Source of the DNA: Haliscomenobacter sp.
GTDB taxonomy: Bacteria > Bacteroidota > Bacteroidia > Chitinophagales > Saprospiraceae
DNA: 64,000 bases
Direction of reading: 5' to 3'
Assembly: GCF_016718685.1 (NCBI RefSeq)
Contig: NZ_JADKCX010000142.1
Coordinates: forward strand, 1-64,000
This document shows, piece after piece, positions 37,207 through 46,434 of the stretch. A program made the position numbers and the translations under genes. The notes below the pieces were generated by a model. The model saw nothing but the letters and a program-made list of their open reading frames with translations. It was not told the origin of the DNA and did not search any database. Numbering within the stretch: the stretch's first letter is position 1; every line of letters begins with the position of its first letter.

Positions 37207-37614
37207 ATGATTCTTCGCCTTGAACACATTGGCATCGCCGTAAAAGACCTGGCAGCCAGCAATGAACTCTTCGAAAAATTATTGGGAGAGGAACCTTATA
37301 AAGAAGAAGAAGTGGCTTCGGAATACGTCAAAACCTCGTTTTTCCAAACCGGAGAAGCAAAAATAGAATTGCTGGAAGCAACCCATCCTGACAGCGCCAT
37401 TGCCAAATTTTTAGAAAAAAAGCCGGAAGGTTTGCACCATATTGCCTTTGAGGTGGATGACATTCACGCTGAGATGGAACGCCTGCGTGCAGAAGGTTTC
37501 CAATTGCTCAACGCTACACCTAAAAAAGGAGCAGACAATAAGCTGGTTTGCTTTGTACATCCCAAGTCTGCCAACGGTGTTTTGTTGGAACTGTGTCAAT
37601 CGATTCAGGCCTAG
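37207..37614 (+). CDS. mce: Methylmalonyl-CoA epimerase
   Basis: A 135-residue vicinal-oxygen-chelate (glyoxalase-fold) enzyme that interconverts the D- and L-forms of methylmalonyl-CoA in propionate metabolism. Metal ligands are visible in RLEHIGIAVKDL (His near residue 6), EGLHHIAFEVDD (His-His near 78) and the C-terminal NGVLLELCQ (Glu). The start ATG 37207 fits the family, and the in-frame TTG two codons earlier is less likely. Methylmalonyl-CoA mutase genes are not in the window. Confidence 0.93.
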   Translation: MILRLEHIGIAVKDLAASNELFEKLLGEEPYKEEEVASEYVKTSFFQTGEAKIELLEATHPDSAIAKFLEKKPEGLHHIAFEVDDIHAEMERLRAEGFQLLNATPKKGADNKLVCFVHPKSANGVLLELCQSIQA

Positions 37615-37624
37615 CTAAAGATTT

Positions 37625-37698
37625 TTTTGGCCACAAAGGCACAAAGGCACGAAGGAAAATGTCATGCTCGGTGACTTTGCGCTTTTGCGGCCCCAAAA
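37625..37698. repeat. Inverted repeat, CACAAAGGCACAAAGGCAC family
   Basis: TTTTTGGCCACAAAGGCACA with AAGGCACG units (37622-37652) faces GTGACTTTGCGC and TTTTGCGGCC with CCAAAA (37669-37698). The complementarity is imperfect. Placed between the epimerase stop and the small convergent minus-strand gene, it may act as their terminator. Confidence 0.6.
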
Positions 37699-37738
37699 AC
37701 TGTGTTGCCAGCCCAGATCAATTGGCTTTACTCGGGCT

Positions 37739-37957
37739 TTATTTGCCAAAGTTTTTAGGAAACAATCCTCCCTTCGAGCGTTTGGCTTTGGGCATATCTT
37801 TACCTCCGGACAAACGAGAGCTGATGGTATCGACGGCTGGGCAACCCGATTTTCGGCTACAACTGAAGCTGCTGCCTGTACCCAACAGGCAAAACAAACA
37901 CAGCAGCAGGAATGCAGTATTGGATTTAAAGGCGAAAGATTTTCCAGATTTTGACAT
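37739..37957 (-). CDS. Small Cys/Lys-rich secreted or lipoprotein-like protein
   Basis: A 72-residue protein. The N-terminal hydrophobic segment NTAFLLLCLFCLLGTGSSF looks like a signal, followed at once by SCSRKSGCPAVD, then a basic tail with KAKRSKGGLFPKNFGK. The lipobox is weak (SFSC). Small proteins of this plan (CSRKSGCPA plus a Lys-rich GLFPK end) occur in other Bacteroidota as far as I recall, so I believe it is real, but the function is unknown. Met 37960 is an equal start. Confidence 0.5.
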   Translation of the reverse strand: MSKSGKSFAFKSNTAFLLLCLFCLLGTGSSFSCSRKSGCPAVDTISSRLSGGKDMPKAKRSKGGLFPKNFGK

Positions 37958-38047
37958 CATAAGTCCAGTTTTTTGCGTTAATGACAGTATAACGAACGAA
38001 AGCCCTTGTAAAATCTAGGTTTTTCGGGTTTTTTACTAAAAAAAAGC

Positions 38048-38078
38048 TTGGTTTTACAATTGAGACCCCCTAAATTTG
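38048..38078 (+). promoter_or_regulatory. Promoter of the HU gene
   Basis: TTG at 38048-38050, a 20-nt spacer and TAAATTTG at 38071-38078 match the Bacteroidota primary sigma consensus exactly. The HU start codon is 33 bp downstream. Confidence 0.85.
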
Positions 38079-38111
38079 ACACCAATTATTTTTTAATCAA
38101 AACCCTTTGAG

Positions 38112-38384
38112 ATGAATAAAGGAGATCTGATTAACAAAATTGCTGAAGGCGCGAAGATCACTAAAGCCCAAGCAACTGACGCGCTTAACGCCGTTTTGGA
38201 CAGCATTGCCGCTGAATTGAAAGGAGATGGAAAAGTTACACTGATTGGCTTCGGTACTTTCTCCGTATCTAAACGTGACGCTCGCTCTGGCCGCAACCCA
38301 CAAACTGGTCAAACAATCACAATTGACGCCAAAAAAGTGGTAAAATTCAAGCCTGGCAAGGAACTTTCTGACTCTGTTAACTAA
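38112..38384 (+). CDS. hup: HU-family nucleoid DNA-binding protein
   Basis: 90 residues, the usual length. N-terminal helices (MNKGDLINKIAEGAKITKAQATDALNAVLD), then the beta-arm segment GFGTFSVSKRDARSGRNPQTGQTI, which includes the intercalating RNPQTG tip, and the C-terminal VVKFKPGKELSDSVN. It binds and bends DNA as a dimer. A consensus promoter lies upstream and a strong terminator downstream, so it is a one-gene unit. Confidence 0.96.
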   Translation: MNKGDLINKIAEGAKITKAQATDALNAVLDSIAAELKGDGKVTLIGFGTFSVSKRDARSGRNPQTGQTITIDAKKVVKFKPGKELSDSVN

Positions 38385-38424
38385 TTGAGCGGATTATTCT
38401 ACGTTATATTATTGCTTGAATCAA

Positions 38425-38466
38425 AAGGGCAACTCGGGTTTCGATCAGGGTTGCCCTTCTGTTTTT
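38425..38466 (+). terminator. Terminator of the HU gene
   Basis: AAGGGCAAC and GTTGCCCTT form a perfect 9-bp stem around a 16-nt loop, followed by CTGTTTTT. Confidence 0.85.
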
Positions 38467-38501
38467 AACATTTTTTGTTTGAGGACATAAATTGCCGCCG
38501 C

Positions 38502-40433
38502 ATGAACAACCGCCTCCTCTGGACACCCACGCCCGAATGGGTTGCACAAACCCACCTCACGCATTACCTCCAGTGGTTGGAGCAAAAATCAGGCTACGGA
38601 ATTCCCGCCGATTACCAACAAGCCTGGGAATGGTCAACAATCCATCCTGCCGATTTTTGGGCTTCGCTGGTGGATTACTTTGATCTGCCCTGGACGTACT
38701 CAAAGGCCATGCAGGGTGAAATGCCCCATACGCGCTGGTTTGAAGGCGCCATGCTCAATTACGCCGAAGCCATTTTCCGGCGTGCCGACGATCGTTTTCC
38801 GGCCATTCTTTTTCAAGCGGAACATTTGCCCGTACAAGAAACTTCCTGGGCCGAGCTGCGTGGTCAGGTTGCAGCGCTGCGTGCGCACTTACAAAGCCTG
38901 GGCGTCCAGCCCGGTGATCGGGTAGTGGGTTACCTGCCGAATATCCCCCAGGCCACAGTTGCGCTGTTGGCGGCTTTGTCGTTGGGAGCGGTGTGGTCTT
39001 GTTGTTCGCCCGATTTTGGTGCCAGCAGTGTACTGGAACGTTTTGCGCAGATAGAACCCAAAGTGTTGATTGCGGTAAACGCTTATCCTTACGGAGGCAA
39101 ACGATTTGACCGTCGGGACGATGTGCGGAACCTCCAGGCCAACCTGCCTTCTTTGTTGAATACGGTGCTGATTCCGTATTTGGAGGAATTCACACTGGAT
39201 TTGCCCAAAGCAATTCCTGGCCCGAACTGATGCAAAACCAAAGTGCGGAGTTAACGTTTACCCCTGTGCCATTTGACCATCCCATTTGGGTGTTGTACTC
39301 CTCAGGCACCACGGGATTGCCCAAGGCGATTACGCACAGCCACGGAGGCATGTTATTGGAGCACTTGAAATACGTCCATTTTCACAACGATGTACAGCCT
39401 GGTGAGCGCTTCTTTTGGTACACCACGACGGGTTGGATGATGTGGAACTTTGTACAGGCCGCCCTGCTCGCCCGTGCCACCATTGTACTGTACGACGGCA
39501 GCCCCGGCTACCCGGACATGAACGTATTGTGGAAAATGGCCGCCGAGCTCAAGTTGAATCATTTTGGCACCAGCGCCGCCTATATATTATCGTGTATGAA
39601 AGCGGGCATTGATCCTGCCAGTTTGGACCTCAACAGCCTACGCTCCCTGGGCGTAACGGGTTCACCGCTGCCCCCCGAAGGTTTTGCCTGGGTGTACGAA
39701 AAAGTAAAATCTGACCTTTGGCTGTGTTCCATCAGTGGAGGCACCGATGTATGTACGGCTTTTGTGGGCGGCAACCCGCTTTGGCCGGTGTACGAAGGCG
39801 AGATCCAGTGCCGCACCCTCGGTTGCGCCATGGAATCCTGGAATGAAGCAGGGCAAGCCTTGCTTGACGAAGTCGGCGAAATGGTGATTACCCAACCCAT
39901 GCCCTGCATGCCCATCAAGTTTTGGAACGACCCCGACTTCAGCAAATACACGGCCAGCTACTTCGATACCTACCCCGGCGTATGGCGGCACGGCGACTGG
40001 CTACAAATTACCCCGCATCAAACCCTGATCATCCTGGGGTCGCTCCGATGCTACCCTCAATCGGCAGGGCATTCGCATTGGCACCAGCGAAATTTACCGT
40101 TCGGTGGAAAAATTGCCCGAAATCCGGGATAGTTTGATTGTAAACATTGAACAGGAAGATGGTACCTCGGTGATGCCGCTGTTTGTGGTGCTGGCCGAGG
40201 GCATGGTTTTGGACGAGGCGCTACAAAAAAAGATTGCGCACACTTTGCGTACCGATTTTTCACCACGTCATGTGCCGGATAAAGTGATTGCGGTGCCGGA
40301 GATTCCGTATACCTTGAGTGGGAAGAAGATGGAATTGCCGGTGAAAAAGTTGTTGATGGGGAAGTCGATTGAGCAGTCGGTGAATAAAGATGCGATGCGG
40401 AATCCGGGGGCGCTAGAGGTGTTCAAAAAATAG
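38502..40433 (+). CDS. Acetoacetate-CoA ligase (acetoacetyl-CoA synthetase), two frameshifts
   Basis: An ANL-superfamily acyl-CoA synthetase of about 640 residues that activates acetoacetate. The start ATG 38502 opens MNNRLLWTPTPEWVAQTHL. Family features: WFEGAMLNYAEAIFRR, the ATP loop LYSSGTTGLPKAITHSHGG, ISGGTDVCTAF, VWRHGDWLQITPH, GRSDATLNRQGIRIGTSEIY and the catalytic lysine in LSGKKMELPVKK. The frame breaks near 39220 and near 40040, and both joins restore perfect family sequence, so they are probably sequencing indels. It may let the cell use acetoacetate as carbon or feed the mevalonate genes, but there is no direct link here. Confidence 0.85.
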
Positions 40434-40453
40434 CGATTGAATGAATGACGATT

Positions 40454-40532
40454 TTCACCACGGATTTCGGCAATGTTGGACGATTTGGGTGAAATTGTAT
40501 TTTTGAATCAAGTTTCGGTAATCCGTGGTGAA
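40454..40532. repeat. Inverted repeat, TTCACCACGGATT family
   Basis: TTCACCACGGATT (40454-40466) and AATCCGTGGTGAA (40520-40532) are perfect 13-bp complements separated by 53 nt, with some further pairing (TTTCGG / CGGT). The element lies between the convergent acetoacetyl-CoA synthetase and rhomboid genes. Confidence 0.75.
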
Positions 40533-40565
40533 TTTTTCTTTCAGTTTCCGCAGTAGGCGGTATGC

Positions 40566-41270
40566 TTATCGAAACCACTCATTGTCCCGCGTCTCTTTCT
40601 CCCGTTCCGATTTCGTCTTCAAAAACGCATCGCGGTCCAAAAAGAACTTTTCCTGGTTGTAGTCTGGATCATTTTCCCAGGAGGGAATCTGGCGGTGTTC
40701 GTCTTTTTCAATGGCGTTTTTGTACACAAATGAAGCGAATATACCTACCACTGCGCCCAACAGGTGGCTTTCCCAACTCACGCCCTCCTGACCAGGGAAA
40801 ATGCCGTACACCATCGAGCCGTAGTAAAACCCAACGATCAAAGCCAGGGCAATCGACTTGAGGTTGCGCCGGAAAATTCCATTAAAAAACACAAATGCAG
40901 CCAAACCATAAATAACTCCACTGGCTCCAATGTGGAACACCGGCCTTCCGAAAGTCCATACGGCAGCACCCGTTAGCAAATAAATTAAGGCAATGCTGGA
41001 CATGGCGACACGCCGATAAAAAAACAACACCATCGCACTCAACACAAACAAGGGTGGCGTATTGGACAACAAGTGAGGGAAATCGGCGTGGATCAAGGGG
41101 GCGGTAATGATGCCCGGCAGGCCGAAGGTCTCCCGAGGGTAAATGCCCCAACTGCCCAGGCTGAGGTGCAAAATGCTCTGCGCAAAGTGGATCAACCAAA
41201 TGAGTACCACAAACTTGAAAGGCAGAGAAAGGCTATCGTACAAGCGTTGCTGAATGACTTTAGATGACAT
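40566..41270 (-). CDS. Rhomboid-family intramembrane serine protease
   Basis: About 234 residues with six hydrophobic segments. The catalytic serine is in FHIGASGVIYGLAAFV (GxSG) and the catalytic histidine in SWESHLLGAVVGIFASF. The residue block ADFPHLLSNTPPLFVLSAM fits the rhomboid loop-1/TM2 His-Asn region. The C-terminal 50 residues are polar and charged (ENDPDYNQEKFFLDRDAFL). I start at ATG 41270 (MSSKVIQQRLYDSLS), since the upstream extension lacks family character. The substrate is unknown. Confidence 0.9.
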   Translation of the reverse strand: MSSKVIQQRLYDSLSLPFKFVVLIWLIHFAQSILHLSLGSWGIYPRETFGLPGIITAPLIHADFPHLLSNTPPLFVLSAMVLFFYRRVAMSSIALIYLLTGAAVWTFGRPVFHIGASGVIYGLAAFVFFNGIFRRNLKSIALALIVGFYYGSMVYGIFPGQEGVSWESHLLGAVVGIFASFVYKNAIEKDEHRQIPSWENDPDYNQEKFFLDRDAFLKTKSEREKETRDNEWFR

Positions 41271-41474
41271 GTCTTGGATGTTTTGCGTGGAAATGTACCA
41301 TTTTATCTGCTTCACATCCACGCATTCGCCTTTTTTAACGAATAGGAGCAAGTAAATGTTTTTTGGGGCAGGGTGGAAGAAAAAATGGATGAAGGGGATT
41401 TTTTGGTAGACGATGGGATTTGAACGTACAGGTAAGAAGGCAACATCATCAGGAGAAAGGATACCCTGATGTTG

Positions 41475-43325
41475 TCACGCCCTTATTTTTTCCAAAAGCC
41501 AACTATCCCTCAAAGCGAGCTGCTCTGCACTCGCATTCGCATCAAACTCCAATACATTCACCCGTTTTCGCGGCACTTTGACCATCGGTGCCGACAAGCT
41601 TACCTTTTCCTCCACGCCCGCAGCATTTTTGCGCAACACCACCATTTGCATGGGTTCACCAACTTTAGCGGTTTTGTACAAGTCCAGAATCGCTGCGTCA
41701 AGGTTGCTTGCGGTTATTTCCGTACCATTCAGGCTCAGGATGATGTCATTGACCTGGTAGCCCATCGCCCTACCAAAGGCATTCATGTTGGATAAATTGG
41801 AGATTCTTTGCCGCTGGTCAGTGTCCAGTTCAAAGCTGATTCGGCCCAGGGTAAAGGTGCTGTCTTGCACCAGGGGTGAGAAGTTAACCCCAACGAGGGC
41901 CAATATTTCCTCCAGGGGCAAAGCCTGGTTCCCCGCTACATATTTTTCCAGAAAAATGCGAATTTCCGGGTAAGTCAACTTGCCGATTTCTGCAAATAAA
42001 GCCTCGTCTTTAAAGGGTTGATCTTTGCCGTATTTTTTCGATAGATCAGCAATCAGGTTCAGGATGCCGTATTTGCCCGCCGAAAGTTGCAGCAATTTGA
42101 TGTCGAGGCACATGGCAATCAAGGCCCCTTATTGGTACACATTGCCGTATTGATTGGCATAGGTGTCCAGGCAATTGGCACTCATGACCGTGAAAGGCAG
42201 GGTGTCGATGTAGCGCTGACGGGAGGTAGTGATTTTTTGTTGGAGCACCTGCAAAAAGTCTTCCTTGGTGGTCAGACCGTATTTTTCCTGCACCAGATGC
42301 GCGTGGTATTCCGTAGTGCCCTCGTACAACCAGAGGTGTTTTGACATTTTGGGTGTGTTGAAATCGAAGTAGTGGATTTCTTCGGAGTGGATGTTCAGAG
42401 GCGTCAGGATGTGGAAAAATTCGTGTGCAGCCACATCCATAAAGAATTGAACCGTATTGTCATCGTTGCCTTCGGGCATAAAATACACCGATGAATAAGA
42501 ATGTTCCAAAGCCCCTTGCGCACCCGAAACCCCTCCTTTGTCGTTCAGGTAAACCAAAAAAGCGTATTTTTTTACGGGTAAAACCCCGCCCAGGTAAGCG
42601 CCTTGTGCCTGTAAGAGTTTATCGATTTTTCCGGCTAAAAATGCTGCACTCACTACTTTATTGGGTGAATAAACCGAAATGAGTACGGCGGAATTGCCAA
42701 TCATGATCGTCGCCGTATCGGCCACGCCATACATCAAAGGGCTATCCACCAATCGGTTGTAATTTTCTGCTTCAAACAAATCACTTGTCGCGCTCACATC
42801 TACATCGTTGAGGGCGGTGCTGCCGTAGATATTGTCGGGGTGAATTACCCGGAGTTGGAAAGGAATTTGTTTCATCCCGTCAAAATAGCCCGCAAAACAA
42901 TGGTTGTTGAGCAAGTAGTTGGTATCCCGTTGGATGTTGCTTCCGCAAGGTTCGAACACTTTTTTATTATCACCAAAATCGTCGAACGTATCGTTCACCT
43001 TGTAGCGGATTTTGCCCAGTTTTTTGGCCTTGCTGACCTTCCAGCTGTTGGTGCTCATTTGTTCTACAGGCAAGGGCTGGCCATTTTTATCCAATGCCTC
43101 AAAGTTCTCGATGTAGCGTCCGAAATCATCTTCGGAATAGGTGCCGGGTACAATTTTGGGCAGGTTGTACACGACTTCGTTTTTTTTGAGCGCTGGTGGT
43201 ATCAGCTCTACGCTGATCTTATCATCAGCAACATGCAGCAAATCGATGGTAAAGTGGTATTTGGCCTGTCCAAAGGCAAAAGCACAAAACAACATCAACA
43301 CAACAGTAAGGAGTACATTTTTCAT
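41475..43325 (-). CDS. M61-family metallopeptidase with PDZ domain, in-frame stop codon
   Basis: About 615 residues. Signal peptide MKNVLLTVVLMLFCAFAFG. The N-terminal beta domain fits the M61 (glycyl aminopeptidase-like) family. The zinc-binding motif is AAHEFFHILTPLNIHSEEI, and the second-half ligand Glu is in LWLYEGTTEYHAHL. A PDZ domain is at the C-terminus (AMGYQVNDIILSLNG). At 42129-42131 a TAA stop interrupts the frame between NVYQ and GALIAMCLDI. The frame is unchanged, and the family expects a lysine there, so one base (AAA to TAA) separates the gene from integrity. This could be a real nonsense mutation or a base-call error. Confidence 0.85.
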
Positions 43326-43441
43326 ACGGTGTATTTTTACAGCCCCAATGTAAAATTGAATTCCGAGAACGGACTCACCCCAAATGGGGGGATTTGAAGG
43401 CCTTCCCGGAAATTTTATTTTATGGTAACGCCTCAATTCTA

Positions 43442-43549
43442 TCACTCATCGGGTTTTTTAAAAATGGATTTGAATACCCCTCCTGCCCATAAAGCACCGA
43501 AAATAGCCGTTGCAACGGCAATGGCAATGATGATTGTTTTGGTGGTCAT
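43442..43549 (-). CDS. Small single-pass membrane protein (35 aa)
   Basis: The ORF starts at ATG 43549 and codes for MTTKTIIIAIAVATAIFGAL followed by WAGGVFKSIFKKPDE and TGA. One hydrophobic helix occupies residues 4-22, with a short basic tail, like the many tiny membrane proteins usually left unannotated. It lies between the M61 start and the minus-strand remnant at 43584. There is no paralogue in the window. Codon composition looks ordinary. Confidence 0.4.
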   Translation of the reverse strand: MTTKTIIIAIAVATAIFGALWAGGVFKSIFKKPDE

Positions 43550-43583
43550 TGTACATTTGTTTGAAGAAGTGATGAAAACCGAT

Positions 43584-44050
43584 TTAGAGCTTGTTTAAGC
43601 TTTCGATCCGAGTTTCAATCGCAGTTTTGAAAAACGATTTTTCGCCAGCGTTCAAATCCGCGTCATTCTCCAACAAGGCTAGTGCCTTTTCGTAAAGGGC
43701 TCTGGCTTCCGTTTTGTTGCCCAATTCCAGATTTGCCCTGCCTTGTAAAGTATAAGGTATGGCTGAATTGGAATAAGCTTGCCCGCGGTAAAACTCCAGG
43801 GTTGGGCCTTTCAACAAAGCCCAATCCGGGGCCGTGGGGGCTGGCGGTTTTGATGGACGTTTCAACATGTCGTTGCAACTGCAGGTGGCGGGGCTACTTG
43901 GTTAAAAACTGCCGTAGGGAGCGAATCCGTTGGCGATTGCGGCCCAACCAAACCCTGCCAAAATCGTTTTGGGAGGTGTCCCAGTGCGAATTGTAGATCG
44001 ACGTTTCAATCCCCGCCGGATTGTCTGCTGGGCTCGGAAAAACTTTGATC
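43584..44050 (-). pseudogene. Remnant of a protein with TPR-like tail
   Basis: The 3' part (43584-43868) reads as a TPR-like C-terminus (SAIPYTLQGRANLELGNKTEARALYEKALALLEND). The 5' part (to about 44050), in another frame, reads VFPSPADNPAGIETSIYNSHWD and GRVWLGRNRQRIRSLRQF before a TAG. They lie in the expected order and look like one gene cut by a stop and an indel, with the N-terminus gone. I do not recognise the family. The rest of the gap to 44416 has no gene and holds REP-like palindromes. Confidence 0.4.
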
Positions 44051-44224
44051 AGCAATACGACTGAACATTAGGTGTATCTGATCAGGTAAATGAAAGGGAA
44101 ATACTCCTTTAAGGGCTAAAGCTCTGGTTAGTTGACACTGGGAAACGGGCGTGAAAGGTGGTACTGCCATAATATTTTGAAAAATGTTGCCGATTTGGTT
44201 GCCAAACCTTGGCAAATAGTCTTT

Positions 44225-44370
44225 GCGACTTCTCCAAGTCGGTCCTGATTTTTCACTATTTTCCTACAAAAAGCTCTGCCCGGACGGCTTTGACCGTAAG
44301 GACTTCGGAGAAGTCGCATGTTTGTAGCATTTGTATCAGCAGCGTTTTACGACTTCGGAGAAGTCGCACC
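44225..44370. repeat. REP-like palindromes, GACTTCGGAGAAGTC type, three copies
   Basis: The 18-bp unit GACTTCGGAGAAGTCGCA occurs at 44301-44318 and 44351-44368, exactly 50 bp apart. A variant, GCGACTTCTCCAAGTCG, is at 44225-44241. Each folds into a 6-bp stem GACTTC/GAAGTC. They sit in the gap downstream of the PQQ-propeller gene stop. Confidence 0.75.
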
Positions 44371-44416
44371 TCTTTGATTATCAATAGAATTAATTCAAAA
44401 TTCACGTTTAAAAAGT

Positions 44417-46291
44417 TTACTCAATCCCGTAATCCGCTATCTTTCTCACTTCTCCCAATTGATGCAGCATGTTCGCCTGCATCCACAATTGTACAAAGCC
44501 AGTTCCTTCTCGGTGACCGTAATTTTTCACCCAATACACTGCTTTGCCGTTTTCATCAATCGCCAGGGGAGTCACCTGCTGGGTGTCCACGCCTGCAAAA
44601 GCCGGGATCGTTTGGCTCAACCCCCATTTTTTACCTGACTCGGTAGGCATAGAGGAATACAAACCGTAATGGCTGCGCAAATCATTGAATGGATACTTGA
44701 CGCCGATCAAGGTATCCGCTTGCAGGTAATCGAGCCCTTTGTATTCTTTGGCTGGGTAATCAAAACGGTGGAAGGCTGGATTTGTGCCCAATACCACCAC
44801 TTTCCCGCCTTGCATGAGGTATTGGTACAACACGCTGTTGTGGTAAGAACCCGTAATGATTTCTTGTTGAAAATAGCCTGCGGCAAAAACCACCACGCTG
44901 GCCACCGCTGGCGTGCTGTTGGTTTTCAGGAAAGCGGGGAGGGTTTCTTCAGTCAACAACTCGTATCCTTCGGCCACAAAATAATCCCGGATCAAATTGC
45001 TCATGCCTGCACGCAGGTACTTGCCCATGACGTCGCTGGTCCAAAACACGGCTTTTTTCACAGGTTTGCCGGAAACGGCTTTGACCCCCGTTTGCAGCGC
45101 AGAAATGTGCCCATCGTCATTGCCCACATAAATGACTCCATCGGCAAAACTCGGAGATGAAAACACCCGGTCGCCAAAGCGGTAGCGTGATTTTTCTTTT
45201 CCCGTCAACAAATCGATGCAATGGACGAACCCGTCATTCACCACGCCCACTACGGTATTGCCCACAATAATGGGTGAAGACCATACGATGGTGTTCGTTT
45301 TATAGGCCCATTTTTCCCTTCCCGAATAGAGGTTAAACGCATGAATGACCCGGCCATCGGAAGTGCCGGAAACGACTAAACTATCCTTTATCGCCACTGA
45401 AGAAATGACCCAGGAGCCATTGTAATTCCTGCGCCAAATTTCTTTGCCACTCTGGGCGTCAATGGCGTATAAAAAACCATCGCGGCCACCCACCACGGCA
45501 ATGTTGTCTTTGATGGCTACCGAGGCCATCACGGCTTTGTAATCGTTGCCGAGGGGCTCGTTGCGAATGGTATCACCTGTGGTCGAAAATTGCCATTTTT
45601 TCTGTCCGGTTTGGGCATTAAGGGCGTAGACTTTGCCCGACAAGTCGCCAAAATAAAGGGTGCTTTGGTACAAAGTAGGAGAGGAGCGCACCAACGAAGC
45701 ACTGGCAAAGCGCCATTTTATTTTTCCATCCGCTTCATTCAGGGCGTATACCGCCCCACTGCCACTGCCCACATAAATGGTCCCTGCCTGCACCAGCGGC
45801 GAAGATTGGTAATAATCAAAACCCCAGGCGTAGGGCTGGTCTGGCTGGAGATCGCTTTGCCATATTTTGACGCCCGTGGTTTTTTGCAGGGCGTAGAGCC
45901 GGTTTTTTTTATCGGTAAAAATCACTTTGCCGGCCGTTACTGCCGGACTGGAATGGATGGCACTGCCCGCGTTGAATGACCAGATTTTTTTGCCCGTAGC
46001 GGCATGGAGGCAATAGAGCGTACCATCGGCACTACCCGCATAGACCATGCCCTGGGCAAAAGTTGGGCTGGAGCGTACCGAGGCTCCTGTTTTGAATTGC
46101 CATTTGGTCGCGGTGATGGCATTAAAATCATTGCCGGGGTAGACGCCGTTTTTGGTGGGGCCACCGCGAAAGAGGGAGGTGCTTACTACGGGATTGTTTT
46201 GGGCGAATGCGGCCATTTGCAGGGCCAGGGAGAGGAGGAAAATCCCGGCTAATGATTTGGTTAGGTTTTTTCGGACGATTGTATTTTTCAT
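44417..46291 (-). CDS. PQQ-like beta-propeller protein with C-terminal GATase1-like domain
   Basis: 624 residues. Signal peptide TKSLAGIFLLSLALQMAAFAQ. Residues about 40-400 form a PQQ/Trp-docking beta-propeller with repeats such as GMVYAGSADGTLYCLHAATGKKIWSF, each ending in a GKxxW-type strand. Residues about 400-560 (VKKAVFWTSDVMGKYLRAGM, SVVVFAAGYFQQEI, MQGGKVVVLGTNPAFHRF) look like a ThuA/GATase1-like fold. The fusion is uncommon to my knowledge. It is probably periplasmic or surface-exposed, perhaps carbohydrate related, and no catalytic residues are certain. Confidence 0.75.
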   Translation of the reverse strand: MKNTIVRKNLTKSLAGIFLLSLALQMAAFAQNNPVVSTSLFRGGPTKNGVYPGNDFNAITATKWQFKTGASVRSSPTFAQGMVYAGSADGTLYCLHAATGKKIWSFNAGSAIHSSPAVTAGKVIFTDKKNRLYALQKTTGVKIWQSDLQPDQPYAWGFDYYQSSPLVQAGTIYVGSGSGAVYALNEADGKIKWRFASASLVRSSPTLYQSTLYFGDLSGKVYALNAQTGQKKWQFSTTGDTIRNEPLGNDYKAVMASVAIKDNIAVVGGRDGFLYAIDAQSGKEIWRRNYNGSWVISSVAIKDSLVVSGTSDGRVIHAFNLYSGREKWAYKTNTIVWSSPIIVGNTVVGVVNDGFVHCIDLLTGKEKSRYRFGDRVFSSPSFADGVIYVGNDDGHISALQTGVKAVSGKPVKKAVFWTSDVMGKYLRAGMSNLIRDYFVAEGYELLTEETLPAFLKTNSTPAVASVVVFAAGYFQQEIITGSYHNSVLYQYLMQGGKVVVLGTNPAFHRFDYPAKEYKGLDYLQADTLIGVKYPFNDLRSHYGLYSSMPTESGKKWGLSQTIPAFAGVDTQQVTPLAIDENGKAVYWVKNYGHREGTGFVQLWMQANMLHQLGEVRKIADYGIE

Positions 46292-46347
46292 AAACAAGTG
46301 GTAGCATTAAACGCCGCCTGCGGCGGGCTTTGAATGGATTAAGTAGC

Positions 46348-46422
46348 CCGCAGATCGCGCAGATTTACGCAGATATTGGATTGTCTGTTTAAAAAATCTG
46401 CGTAAATCTGCGCGATCTGCGG
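46348..46422. repeat. Perfect 27-bp inverted repeat, CGCAGATTTACGCAGAT family
   Basis: The arm at 46348-46374, built of CGCAGAT-type units (CCGCAGATCGCGCAG, ATTTACGCAGAT), is matched base for base by its reverse complement at 46396-46422, with a 21-nt spacer. It lies between the start of the PQQ-propeller gene and the stop of the NTF2-like gene, both on the minus strand. Confidence 0.95.
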
Positions 46423-46434
46423 AGGACTTGAGTA

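Noticed and set aside
42129..42131. Stop-codon readthrough or reassigned TAA
   Set aside because: TAA is the normal stop of many intact genes here, and no selenocysteine-type or readthrough signal is visible.
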